A stretch of 64,000 bases of DNA from assembly GCA_011033025.1 (NCBI GenBank), contig WFMF01000138.1, forward strand, positions 1-64,000, read 5' to 3'. The notes below the pieces were generated by a model. It ran no database searches. It was not told where the DNA came from and saw nothing but the letters and a program-made list of their open reading frames with translations. This DNA comes from Beroe forskalii (taxonomy: Eukaryota > Ctenophora > Nuda > Beroida > Beroidae). Shown in pieces: positions 1 to 10,982 of the stretch; within the stretch, counting starts at the first letter, position 1; each line of letters begins with the position of its first letter. A program made the translations under genes and the position numbers.

Positions 1-517
1 ATTGTCGAAAATGTAAATATTATAGGCTGAATAGGCCCATCCGTGCCACATGCTCAAACTCTCCTAAATTACGATTCATTCTAAATTAAAGGGCTGATGA
101 AGATTTCGTGTGTCTTAAAATCTTAGGAGCGACTCGGGCTATGGATTGGTTCTGGACTTAGTTTAGTGCCAAACTACATAACTATTCGACTGTATACTGA
201 ATTCAACTAAGTTCAAGAAATACTATGGTCGATGTGAAAGACGAATATTGCTTTTCGGAACAAGCGACAGCATTGAAACATAAAACGAAAGCATGAAATT
301 TGAAAGTGATATCAGCTTAGTGAACAACTGTTATAAAGTCCTGAGTGTATAGAAAATCATCATCATTAAATCAGTTTCATAATCTAACATCTATGCTTAA
401 ATTTCATTAATTCCACATAACGGTACGAAATTTCAATTCCTTGATGATCACTCAGCCAATAACTAATTGACGAGAAAATTTCCCAGATGGCAAAGTGCAT
501 AGGTGATTTGAGGCTTA
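1..517. other. Non-coding, nothing recognised
   Basis: AT-rich sequence without a convincing reading frame, repeat or RNA gene that I can see. It may be intergenic or intronic DNA of a gene lying to the left of the window. Confidence 0.4.
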
Positions 518-745
518 ATGAAGCAGTTCCAGGAACTCATGAAAATACAGCGTGTCAATGAACAGTGGCACAATCTGATGCGAAACGTAAACCAATTCAA
601 CAAAACGGCGCGAAATCTACAACGAACTGAGTACAACAACTTGTTACGTAAGAATGCGCGCGCAAGAATTTTAGAAGAAATGGCACGTGCCAATGCACTT
701 TCTCGGTGGTTGCGCGCAGCGCCGCAGCAGTGGAGCAACATTTAA
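518..745 (+). CDS. Short basic helical ORF, hypothetical
   Basis: A 75-residue ATG-to-stop frame rich in Asn, Gln, Arg and Leu, without Pro until near the end, so it would form long basic helices. The composition looks less random than surrounding frames. It ends just before a decayed reverse transcriptase, so it could be the tail of that element's 5' region, a small real gene, or chance. I recognise no family and see no clear promoter. Treat it as a candidate only. Confidence 0.22.
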   Translation: MKQFQELMKIQRVNEQWHNLMRNVNQFNKTARNLQRTEYNNLLRKNARARILEEMARANALSRWLRAAPQQWSNI

Positions 746-750
746 ACTCT

Positions 751-1950
751 TACTACGAACGACTGCGTGTTGTATCATGATGCAAAGGCTGTTCTGGAAT
801 CCTAAACTCCACAAGAACCCATACAAAGCACGCTTCATAGCTGGGGCGAGAAGCTGTGCTACTAAACAGCTGAACATCCTCGTTAATTGTAGTCTTAAAC
901 TCCTACGAGAATACTTCAAGAAGTATTGTCAGACAATATACAACAACAGTGGTGTCAATGTGTTCTGGAGCATAGATTCTTCTGCACAGTTTCTTGAGTC
1001 ACTGCAGGGCAGTGAAGCATTTAATCTCCAAATTTATGACTTTACCACTTTATATACCAATTTAGGACCTTAAAGAAGTTGATGATATGATTGAGAAGTT
1101 ATAGATCTGATCTTCTGAAAGAAACAAGTACATAAATATTTGTAAATATGATACAAATAAGTGTTTCTTCGCGAAGAAGATCTATGACGGCTACCATAGT
1201 TTTGATAGAGACCAGCTCAAAGAAGCAGTTCATTTTATCATCTATCACACCTATATAGTTTTCGCAGGTAAAGTTTTTATCCAAGTCTTAGGAATCCCCA
1301 TGGGTGGAAATTCCAGTTCCCCCATCGCGGATCTCACTCGCTAAACGAGAGTTTAACTTCATGCTTAATCTTTTAAAGTCTAAAAAGTTTTCCTAGCTAA
1401 GATTCTTTCTAAAACATGACGCTATGTCGATGATCTTATCACCACTAATTATCTCAACTTTGAAGCTCTAATCAAACAAATCTATCATCCTTCTCTTGAA
1501 ATGGAGAGGTCAGGTAATGACAACAAGAACGTGAACTACCTGGACCTCAATATTTCTATCCAACCAAGCAAGGTTATTGTGTCTGTATATAACAAGACCG
1601 ATGACTTTAATTTCTCTGTAGTTTCCTTAACATTTCCACAGAGTAATATCCTCTAGAAGTAGGCCATAATGTATTCTATAGTCAAATCCTTAGGTATGCT
1701 AACATTTGTACTGAATTAGAAACTTTCCTCTTCAATCTTCAAAAAGTTTTCCAAAAACTGATTGAAAGAGGATATAGTAACTCCAATCTTGTAGACATTA
1801 TTAAACGTTGCCTTAATAAGAATAGCTTAGTTTTTCAGAAATATGCAATTTTAGATAACAGTACAATTTTAGATCAATTTGTTTAGGTATTGGCACGTGC
1901 GAGGTTCTTCACATTCTGTACTGGATAGTTGTGCAGCTTGTTGCTGACCT
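751..1950 (+). pseudogene. Penelope-like reverse transcriptase, decayed
   Basis: The frame at 777-1073 reads a stretch typical of Penelope-like element reverse transcriptases: the PKLHKNPYKARFIAG block, an SGVNVFWS block, then the motif-A-like block YDFTTLYT. After a stop at 1071-1073 the homology goes on in other frames: GIPMGG at about 1293-1310 and the catalytic RYVDDL block at about 1418-1440. Several stops and frameshifts lie between these blocks, so no intact polymerase can be made. A GIY-YIG endonuclease, usual downstream in many such elements, is not visible. The family is recognised by memory of its motifs, not by a search; the order and spacing of motifs make it fairly safe. Confidence 0.75.
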
Positions 1951-3010
1951 TGAGCAACTTACTGTATGATTAGCCTGGGACTGAATGTGGGGCTGGACAG
2001 GCAGATGCCTGTAACCTCCCATTCATTTTAATAACTTTCACTTTCAGGTTTTAGATAAACATTAAGATGTTTCACCCGTATTTAACACTCATTGATCTTT
2101 TGCCTCTACTGAACTCTTTCCTTTTCCTCCCCCTTCCCTCTAAACTGTGTTGCTCAGGAATCCGGAGTCCTGGTGGCCCAGCCCTGCAGTTGTAAGCTGT
2201 GAGGGGCACGTGGCCGAAACCCCTCCGTTTCCCTTTGTCACCTGCTGATGGGACACCGACATCGCAGATGGCAGGAGACCTACAACTGTAGGGTAACCGC
2301 TGATGATTCACAGTTTAGTCTCTTCCGCCTCTTATGTCAATCCTTGAATTAGAAAATCGATGTACAGTATTTTGTTATGTTTGTAGTATACTCATACACC
2401 TCTATAGATAAGACATTGGATCAAGCACCGTGGGGGAGGGAAATTAAGCGCCTGCATACGGGAACAATGGAAAAACAAGAATTGTGACGGCAGGCGCAAT
2501 TCTTGTTCATTTAAACACAATTCAAGTCATTAGGGAGCAGTATAACACATCATTCGTTCAAATGATTTGATCAATCGACCAATTCCATTCGATCGACCGA
2601 CAAATGTTATGGGCGCCTAAAAACAGTAATGGCTTGATTTAGAATTCAGAATTGTAAGTTTAGAATTGTAAGTGATATGAGAAACCACAGCTCAATGTAT
2701 TAAAACAATGACTCCAAAAAGTAACTTGTCACCTATTTAAAGTGAATTTCCAAACTCAAACAGCTCCAAATAAATGATTAAGCTCTGTTAATCTACTTGT
2801 TGGTCTAGCATGAATTAGTCCAAATTTTCAAGTTTCAAAAATCACTAGGTATATAATATTTAGAATTGTTCTACAGAGAACATCTTACAACATTACCATT
2901 CAAATACTTTACCAGCTGAATTTTTAGAATCATTTTTATCTCTGACAAATAATAATTATATTTCTATTGTTTGTGTAAAATAGATTTTCTTGTTTACCTC
3001 AATTTCCTTG
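1951..3010. other. Non-coding tail and spacer
   Basis: No coding frame is supported here. The first 350 bases may be the degraded 3' end of the Penelope-like element upstream. A short imperfect inverted stretch occurs around 2450-2510 (ACAAGAATTG and CAATTCTTGT). The rest is AT-rich spacer. Confidence 0.4.
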
Positions 3011-3014
3011 TTTT

Positions 3015-3085
3015 CCTCATAGCCATATCGTATAGCCATATCTTATAGCCATATCTTATAGCCATATCTTATACCTATATCTTAC
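3015..3085. repeat. 13-bp tandem repeat, left block
   Basis: About five copies of TATAGCCATATCT-like units. The same unit returns at 4205-4345, on the other side of a non-LTR retrotransposon fragment, which suggests that the element sits inside what was a single tandem array. Confidence 0.8.
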
Positions 3086-3189
3086 CTACCTCCTCTTGTA
3101 CCTCTTGTAGGTTCTTGCTGGAAATCCGAGCTAGACCATCTGTTGTAGACCACCTGTGCTCCAGTCAAGTAGCAAGTTAGAATTGGGTG

Positions 3190-4233
3190 AGGGTACCTGG
3201 ATACTGGTGGTTGATCTGAATATGTGCTCATGTTATGGGATGTTAGTCTCGATTGGAACGACTTGATGGATGAAGCACAGGTGATGCTGTTGGAGGGAAT
3301 GAATTATCAAACAGGGACTTGGCGTAGGACTGGGCTTTCTTTGGTAGAGGTGGGACACAGCATTGAGTTCCTAGCCCGATGTGTTCATAGGACTTCAGTT
3401 GAAGGTCATTGGGAGCGAGACCTTTGAGAATCTTCCAGAACTAGATGATGATGTATCTTTCTCTATGTCTCTGGATTGACATCAAGTTAATAAGAAACTT
3501 TAGCTGCTTCCAATAAGTGAGACCTTTGCAGGCGGAGATGTAAGGAGTGAAGGCTCTTTGTGGTGATTCAAGCCTTTTGAGCTTTTGATATCACTCATTG
3601 GGGTTCCATACTGGACACTGGACAGGAGAATTCCAGTCTGTTTCGAACAATGGACTTGAAGAGGGTAAGCATAGCTTTTTGGGTTCTGTCTGAGAAAACG
3701 CTAAGCACCCAGTTTGCCATTTTTTGCCCTGTCGACAGCAGTCTTGACCTGAGTGGACCATTTCATGTCAGAAGTTAGCATAACACCAAGGTCTTTAACT
3801 CTTTGTGTCGGGAGGAGTTCTTGACCGGATGAATGGGATGTGAATGGGAGCTGCTGGAGAAGATGCCTCTTAGGTGTTCTGTAGGTGAGGAGCTCGAACT
3901 TCTTTTCATGAAGTAGCATGTTATTAGCTACGGACCAATCAATGACTCTTAGGACTTTAGGAGGTCACGTTGGAGGATTGACTGGTCTTCACAGCAGCTT
4001 ATAGATTTACTGAGATGTGTGTTGTCAGCAAAGCTCCCAGAAGTTGATCCTTCCAGACAGTTTTCGAGGTCATCGATGTACATGAGGAAGAGAATAGGAC
4101 CGAGTACAGAGCCTTGTGGAACGCCGCTAAGAACAAGTGAAGAGATTGAATGTACCCCATTAACAGAAACGACTTGTTGCCGGTTATTCAGAAACTGCTG
4201 AATCCATATTTTATAGCCATATCTTAGAGCCAT
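3190..4233 (-). pseudogene. Non-LTR retrotransposon RT fragment, 5'-truncated
   Basis: Read on the minus strand from 4233, the frame gives the end of a LINE reverse transcriptase: a [15 protein letters not shown] block, [15 protein letters not shown], then the catalytic block as FADNT, where FADDT is expected. After a stop near 3950 the same frame family resumes (3919-3701) with the thumb-region block RVKDLGVMLTSDMKW seen in CR1/Jockey-type elements. The lost catalytic Asp, the stop codons and the missing 5' half mark a dead copy. The 3' end runs toward 3090, where the flanking 13-bp tandem repeat begins. Confidence 0.8.
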
Positions 4234-4345
4234 AATATCTTATAGCCATATCTTATAGCCATAATATCTTATAGCCATATCTTATAGCCATATCTTATAG
4301 CCATACCTTGTAGCCAAAATGCCATATCTAATAGCCATATCCTAT
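4205..4345. repeat. 13-bp tandem repeat, right block
   Basis: About ten imperfect copies of the ATAGCCATATCTT unit, same sequence and orientation as at 3015-3085, on the 5' side of the LINE fragment. Confidence 0.8.
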
Positions 4346-4571
4346 AGGATGGTTTTGTTGACACTAGTTGCAAGAGTTACTGATGGTCTGCCTTTGAGTG
4401 CCTCAATTGACAATTCAAATGAGGTTTGTGTTTCATGTGCCAAGTTAAATACACGGAAAATCTATATTATTAATATTTAATGTTACATTTTGGCTTCTCA
4501 CTTTTAATCAGGCCAAACTCATACTATGTAATTTGCGGATTGGGATGTTTGATATATGTCGCATGATTAGT

Positions 4572-4716
4572 GAATTTTAAACCGAGGTTTCTTGAAATTT
4601 CTTGTTGTAAACACTACTTTATACAATCAAATTTGAGAAGTGAAGATGATGTATGTTTGTAAAATCGAAACTTTTTAAGACTCCCTTAAATTAAAATTTC
4701 AAGAAACCTCGGTTTA
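4572..4716. mobile_element. Small MITE, split by the next element
   Basis: The left end GAATTTTAAACCGAGG at 4572 continues through TTTCTTGAAATTTC. The inverse is found at about 4694-4716, and its last six bases AAATTC lie at 8728-8733, beyond the 4-kb foldback element. Deleting that element plus one TTA restores a full inverted repeat of roughly 29 bp. The MITE is thus older than the foldback insertion. No coding capacity. Confidence 0.8.
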
Positions 4717-7700
4717 TAGTAAGGGATGGATCCATAACCCCCAGTGAAGTAAATCCTCCCATAGATGTTAGAGCGGATTTTGGTAGTCCATAGGTCGAGA
4801 ACCACCAAAAAAAGCTGTCCAAAATTCTTTGGGAACCTTTGATTTTACCCTTTTTTGGCATCCGCACGGGTAAAACTGATTGCCAATATCTCAGCTTCCT
4901 TTTGAGATAGAAAGCTCAATAACCACACTTGTGTCGTTTGGTAATGGTCCCATTAGGTCGGGCGGATCATGGTCCCAAGTCGCTATCTCGTTCGGTTTTC
5001 GAGATAATCGCCAAAACCTTTTTCACCATACTAAAGGGGTATGGTCCAGGTAAATATGGCCATACTGTGGGCAAATTCAATACCACTATGATTTAAATGC
5101 ATATATCGGTTGTTCATAGACTGAAGTTGTACCAAAAAAAAGTTGTCCAAGATATTCCATGAGAAACCCCCTTTTCTAACCCCCTTTTTGTGACCCCCGC
5201 CAGAAGCCCAAATTTTGAATAAAGTTATCTCAGCTTCCTTTTGAGCTAGAAAGCTCATCAAACACACTAAAATGTTCGCAATGGTCACATTAGGTCGGGC
5301 GGATCATGGTTCCAAGTGGCTATCTTGCACCGTTTTCGAGAGATATTGTCAAAAACCCCTTTTTCTTCATGCTAAAGGGGCAAAATATGGTCCAGGTAAA
5401 TATGGCCACTGTGGGGATATTAGCACTTATTATGATTTTAAATGAATACATCGGTCGTTCATAGACTAGTTGTACCAAAAACGTTGGGTCCAAGATATTC
5501 CATGAGAACCCCTTTTCTAACCCCTTTTAGACCCCCCGCCGTAGTTCCAAATTTTGAATTAAGCGATTCAGCTTCCTTTTGAGCTAGAAAGCTCATCAAC
5601 CACACTAAAATGTTCGCAATGGTCACATTAGGTCAGGCGGATCTTCATGGTTCCAAGTCACCCGCAACGTTTTCGAGATATTGGCCAAAAACCCCTTTTT
5701 ATTCATGCAGGAAGGGGCAAAAAAATGGTTTAGGTAAATATAGAAATATGGCCATACTGTGGGGAAATTGGCACTTATTATGACTTAAATGCATGTTTCG
5801 GTTGTTCATAGATTGAAGTTGTACCCCCAGAAAGTTGTTCAAAATATTCCATAAGGAACCCCCTTTTGTTACTTTGTTACCCCTTTCTTGACACTGCATA
5901 AGCCTAGAGAGGGAACAGATATCTCACCTCCCCTTTGAAATAATAAGCTGAACAATCACATTACTAAAATGTTTCAGAGGTAAATCAGTAGATAGAGGAG
6001 GTCAAACTAACTAATATCACAGTGTTTCATAATTTTCTTCTCAAACAGGTAACAAGTATAATTATTCGAGTAACAACTTAACAATAAAGAATGCCACTGA
6101 AGCCCACACAGAAAGGTGTGTTTTCTTCGACTTCGCCTCTTTCTTCATCAGTTGCACCTCATTGACAGTTTTCCTCATGATGTCTGTCACCAATCTCCAG
6201 TGAGTGAAGTTTGCATGGTATATTTTCTAACTTACCAAGAGTATTCATACCTTCGACACCGGAGTTTGGGATCATTTGTGACTTTGGAGTAACATTTGGC
6301 TTTGGTGAGTGAAATACCTCGTGGTTCTTGGTAGGGAATTTCCCGTAAAATTCATCCAATGTATAAGAACAGTTCCATTGTTTGTGAACTTTGTCCGATG
6401 ACCAGTAAAGTTAACTGTGAAAACATCGTGGTTGGTAGTTAGTAAAATACCATCATCCATAATAAAGGTCGACACTTCCTTGAGATGTGACAATATTATT
6501 GGGCAGGAAACGTTTGATTCATTATTCAGACAAGAAAGGCCAGTTGAGGCTAGTTAATGACCATCTATGCAGCTGTCCGATTGACATTTAACTTCGTGAA
6601 TGTTCCATTTTTCCTAACCAGTATGTTGGGTAAATTTCGAGCATGGCAAACTATAAGAAGGAATGAATCCAACGTGATGAACCAATGAACCATCTTATAT
6701 AATAGGTAATGTTGGAATAACATCTTCCCAATAAGCAAGAGGAATTTGAAACCGAATTTTCATTGCCAATATATTGGCCTCTGGTAGATATGTTACTTGA
6801 AATATGAATCCTCTTGCCCATGTTAAAATTTTAGAAGAGTCGCTATCAAATATGGTCTTATTGATAATATCACTGCTGTCCATCACATCTTGAACCACAT
6901 TTTTGCCCAGAATATCATGCAGCCTGATACCTGTGGGTATGCTTTGCGGTTCAGCTAGTGCCAATATGTCGCGAATAAATGTTGTGTACCTCTACATTTA
7001 TGGGCCAATGTATTCATGTGTATATCTCTACCATTTTACCTCTCTGAAACTGACCAAAAAAAGAAAAAAGAAGTCTCCCGCAATTTCATCCAAATTAGCA
7101 TCCAAGACAAATGAGTTGATTGTACGAAATTTGGTCATTTGTAGATTGTGTCTATAATTCTAACTAATTAGGGAGATATCTCTAGGTATTCCCTCTCATG
7201 CAGTATCAAAAAGGGGGTTCCTCATGGAATTTCTTGAACAACTCTTTTTTTGGTACAACGTGTCTATGAACAACTGATAAATGCATTTGGAATCATAAAA
7301 AGTAATAAGTGCCAATTTACCCACAGTATGGCCATATTTACCCTGAACCATATTTTTGCCCCTTTGGCGCATGGTGAAAAGAGGGTATTTGGCGAATATC
7401 TCGAAAACAGTGTTAGCGACTTGAGACCATTATCCGACCGACCCATGAGACCATTTCGAGCATTTTAGTGTGGTTGGTGAGCTTATCTCAAAAGGGAAGC
7501 TGAGATCTCTTTATTCAAAATTTGGGCTTACGCGGGGTCACAAAAAGGGGTTAGAAAAGGGGGTTCTTCATGGAATATCTTGGACAACTTTTTTTTGGTA
7601 CAATTTCAGTCTATGAACAACCGATACAGGCATTTCAAATCATAATTAGTGCCAATTTACCAATAGTATGGCCATATATTTACCTGAACCATATTTTTGC

Positions 7701-8724
7701 CCCTTTGCGCATGAAGAAAAAGGGGTTTTTGGCCAATATCTCGAAAACGGTGCAAGATAGCCACTTGGAACCATGATCCGCCCGACCTAATGTGACCATT
7801 GCGATTCAAATTTTAGTGTGGTTGGTGAGCTTTCTATCTCAAAAGGAAGCTGAGATAACTTTATTCAAAATTTGGGCTTATGCGGGGTCACAAAAAGGGG
7901 TTAGAAAAGGGGGTTTCTCATGGAATATCTTGGACAACTTTTTTTTGGTACAACTTCAGTCTATGAACAACCGATACATGCATTTCAAATCATAATTAGT
8001 GCCAATTTACCCACAGTATGGCCATCTTTACCTGGACCATATTTTTGCCCCTTTGCGCATGAAGAAAAAGGGGTTTTTGGCCAATATCTCGAAAAACGGT
8101 GCAAGATACTTGGAACCATGATCCGCCCGACCTAATGTGACCATTGCGAACATTTTAGTGTGGTTGGTGAGCTTTCTATCTCAAAAGGAAGCTGAGATAA
8201 CTTTATTCAAAATTTGGGCTTACGCGGGGTCACAAAAAGGGGGTTAGAAAAGGGGGTTCCTCGCGGAATATCTTGGACAACTTTTTTTTTGGTACAACTT
8301 CAGTCTATGAACAACCGATACATGCATTTCAAATCATAATTAGTGCCAATTTACCCACAGTATGGCCATATTTACCTGGACCATATTTTTGCCCCTTGCG
8401 ATGTGGTGAAAAAGGGTTTTTGGCGATTATCTCGAAAACCGAACGAGATAGCGACTTGGAACCATGATCCGCCCGACCTAATGTGACCATTGCGAATATT
8501 TTAGTGTGGTTATTGAGCTTTCTATCTCAAAAGGAAGCTGAGATATCGGCAATCGAAGTTTTACCCTATGCACGGGTAAAAAAAATCAAGGTTCCCAAGG
8601 AATTTTTGGACAACTTTTTTTTTGGTGGTTCTTGACCCTATGGACTACCAAAATCCGCTCTAACATCTATGGGAGGATTTACTTCACTGGGGGTTACAGC
8701 CTGGGGTAGATACATCCCTTACTA
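4717..8724. mobile_element. 4.0-kb foldback element with TTA target duplication
   Basis: The ends are inverted repeats (TAGTAAGGGATG at left, CATCCCTTACTA at right). Each arm is over 1.2 kb and built from units of about 345 bp, repeated about three to four times per arm (clear right-arm starts near 7519, 7866 and 8208). Units share blocks such as GGTTAGAAAAGGGGG, CAATATCTCGAAAAC and AAAAGGAAGCTGAGATA, in opposite orientation in the two arms. TTA flanks it at 4714-4716 and 8725-8727, and the pre-insertion site can be read from the host MITE. The middle (about 5940-7190) has no transposase that I recognise, so this is probably non-autonomous. A 3-bp TTA duplication is compatible with PIF/Harbinger-type integration, but the superfamily is not proved. 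ORFs inside are chance frames in repeats. Confidence 0.85.
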
Positions 8725-8762
8725 TTAAAATTCAAACGCATACTATTTATGATATAATATCA

Positions 8763-10575
8763 ATATGCCCCACAAAATAACACGCCCACAAAATACATAA
8801 TTTTCTTTTTCATCATATAAGTAAATAAATATGATCTTTCATACTGTTGAAGTTAATAACACATAAACTAGTATCTTATGTGAAGATTTCCTGATAAAAA
8901 TCATGGCTTTAGGTGAATTTTTTTTTCATTCCAATTTTTCCCTTGAAAGTGAAAATGATGGTGATTAGGAAAATTGATTTGCATATATCCTCATTATTTT
9001 TGAGAAATTTGTTATAAATCGAGTAGTTGAATACTTCTCCATTAATTTCAAATTGATATAAGAAATTCCATGATCAAATTTCGAAAAGTATAGGAATTAT
9101 TCAAAAAATTGACTTAGCCCCACAAAATAACATGGAATGCCCCACAAAATAACATAGCTAAATTCAAGGTTTTCATGAACTTCAACAAGTCTACAATGCT
9201 TATTTGACTTCATTATATGATGAATAGTATTCAAGAAGCATGTAATTCACAATGAGACATAAAGTTTATGAAGAGAGTGTAAAAGCCAATATTTACCATG
9301 CCCCACAAAATAACACTATATTTCAAATATGCCCCACAAAATATATCTAAGTTCCATACAAAGTTGTGGTGAAAGCAAATACAGTAAAATAAAGATGAAT
9401 CATGTAAGGACCACTAATTGAAGGTAGTTTACATATCAAAAGCAGAAAATTGTTTGCTATGAGCATCAATATTCTTGAATTCTTGCAGATTTATCTACAG
9501 GTGACTGATAAATTTCATCAAAATCAGTGCAGTGTTAAGGTTTGAATTTGAACTTTGAAGATCAAATCAATGTGATTGAATGTGACTCTTTCACTACTAC
9601 TAAAGTACTAATAAACTTAACAATTATTTGATTCTCATGATCATCTGGTTTCATGACCTACTGTACTGTTTTCACATGTAATGATTGCAAATTATGATAG
9701 AGGTTCCTGGCCAAAATACCACAAAATGACATAAGCAATAGCAGAATAACCACCCAACCTGGTTTAAAATGTGCATGTAAATAAAACGTCCAATTCATGT
9801 CCATTTATAGACTGGACATAATAGCCTGAACTTTAATCAAAGGAAAAAAATGTATCTGAGCAATATCCAATAAGCTAATATACATAGATGCCCCCAACAC
9901 ATCATATAATTTTTCAGTATAAAACCCTTAAACCCTCGAACAATGATTTTCTATCTTCATAAACTTGTCAGACCAACATCTAAAGTAGTCTTGGGTGTTC
10001 GACTATACAAAATTTGAAGCTTATAAGCTATTGCCCCACAAAATATATAACCCAAAAAATTAATTTTAGGAAAACTCTGAGTTGGCATAGTGCATATGAC
10101 TTGCAGTTTACGTTATTTGAGCTAATGAAGGACAAATTTATAAAAGAGAAATTTCATCTAAATCATAACTTCAAAAAAAATATAACGGTTTTCCTTGATT
10201 TGAGTGTCATTTTGTGGGGCTCTTACAGCTTTCGTGGATCATGAAATCAACAGTAAAGATGATGGAATCCCAAATTGTTTAGTTTGGAGATTTGAAAAGT
10301 ATCAAAATAGTATAATCGAACGAAATTTTTTGTTACGGTTAATGTTTTTGAAACAATTTCATATTTTTCATGTTGTATATTTTGTGGGTCATGGCAAAAA
10401 TGAAGGGTGTTTTCACAGAAAATTTTCGTCCACTAAAAGGCTTAATTTTTGTTAAAAATCGGCGTGGAAAACTTTTCTAAGCCTTTTGCTACTATAAGGA
10501 ATCCTTATTAGTCACATCCTACTCAATTTCTCTGGACAAGAGGTATTTGAAAAATCGTATATATTTTGTGGGTCA
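8763..10575. mobile_element. Motif-decorated element (CCCCACAAAATA)
   Basis: The 12-mer CCCCACAAAATA or a close variant recurs at about 8767, 8787, 9119, 9140, 9301, 9332 and 10033. The inverse TATTTTGTGGG or ATTTTGTGGGGC recurs at about 10208, 10379 and 10561. Motif copies point inward from each end, an arrangement expected for transposase-binding subterminal repeats of a non-autonomous DNA transposon. The sequence between motifs is AT-rich and unique. I see no target duplication and the exact ends are uncertain; the right end may abut the SEC22-derived array. A related motif at 11170 may be a fragment. Confidence 0.5.
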
Positions 10576-10580
10576 AATAC

Positions 10581-10982
10581 CAGTCACCAGACCCTACACC
10601 TTCATTGAGTTCGGTTAGTCACCAGACCCTACACCTTCATTGAGTTCGGTTAGTCACCAGACCCTACACCTTCATTGAGTTCGGTTAGTCACCAGACCCT
10701 ACACCTTCATTGAGCTCAGTTAGTCACCAGACCCTACACCTTCATTGAGTTCGGTTAGTCACCAGACCCTACACCTTCATTGAGTTCGGTTAGTCACCAG
10801 ACCCTACACCTTCATTGAGTTCGGTTAGTCACCAGACCCTACACCTTCATTGAGTTCGGTTAGTTACCAGACCCTACACCTTCATTGAGTTCGGTTAGTT
10901 ACCAGCTCAGACCCTACACCTTCATTGAGTTCGGTTAGCTTCCAGACCCTACACCTTCATTGAGTTCGGTTAGCCACCAGAT
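10581..10982 (+). repeat. 35-bp minisatellite made from a SEC22 exon end and 5' splice site
   Basis: Eleven near-identical 35-bp units. Each contains AGACCCTACACCTTCATTG, AGTTCG and then GTTAGT. Read in frame this is R-P-Y-T-F-I-E-F followed by a phase-1 splice donor, the conserved RPYxFIEF segment that ends the longin part of SEC22 proteins. Reading through the donor gives an immediate in-frame TAG, so only splicing at a unit boundary makes sense. The first unit (exon end 10613) is the best candidate for the true exon; the others are intronic copies. The AGTC in the exon and in the GTTAGTC of the intron start form a short homology at which the duplication could have begun. Confidence 0.85.

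Noticed and set aside
7250..8467. Several ORFs sharing VYEQPI/NLPTVWP text
   Set aside because: They are copies of one frame through the ~345-bp arm units of the foldback element; none is long or ends in a conserved way.
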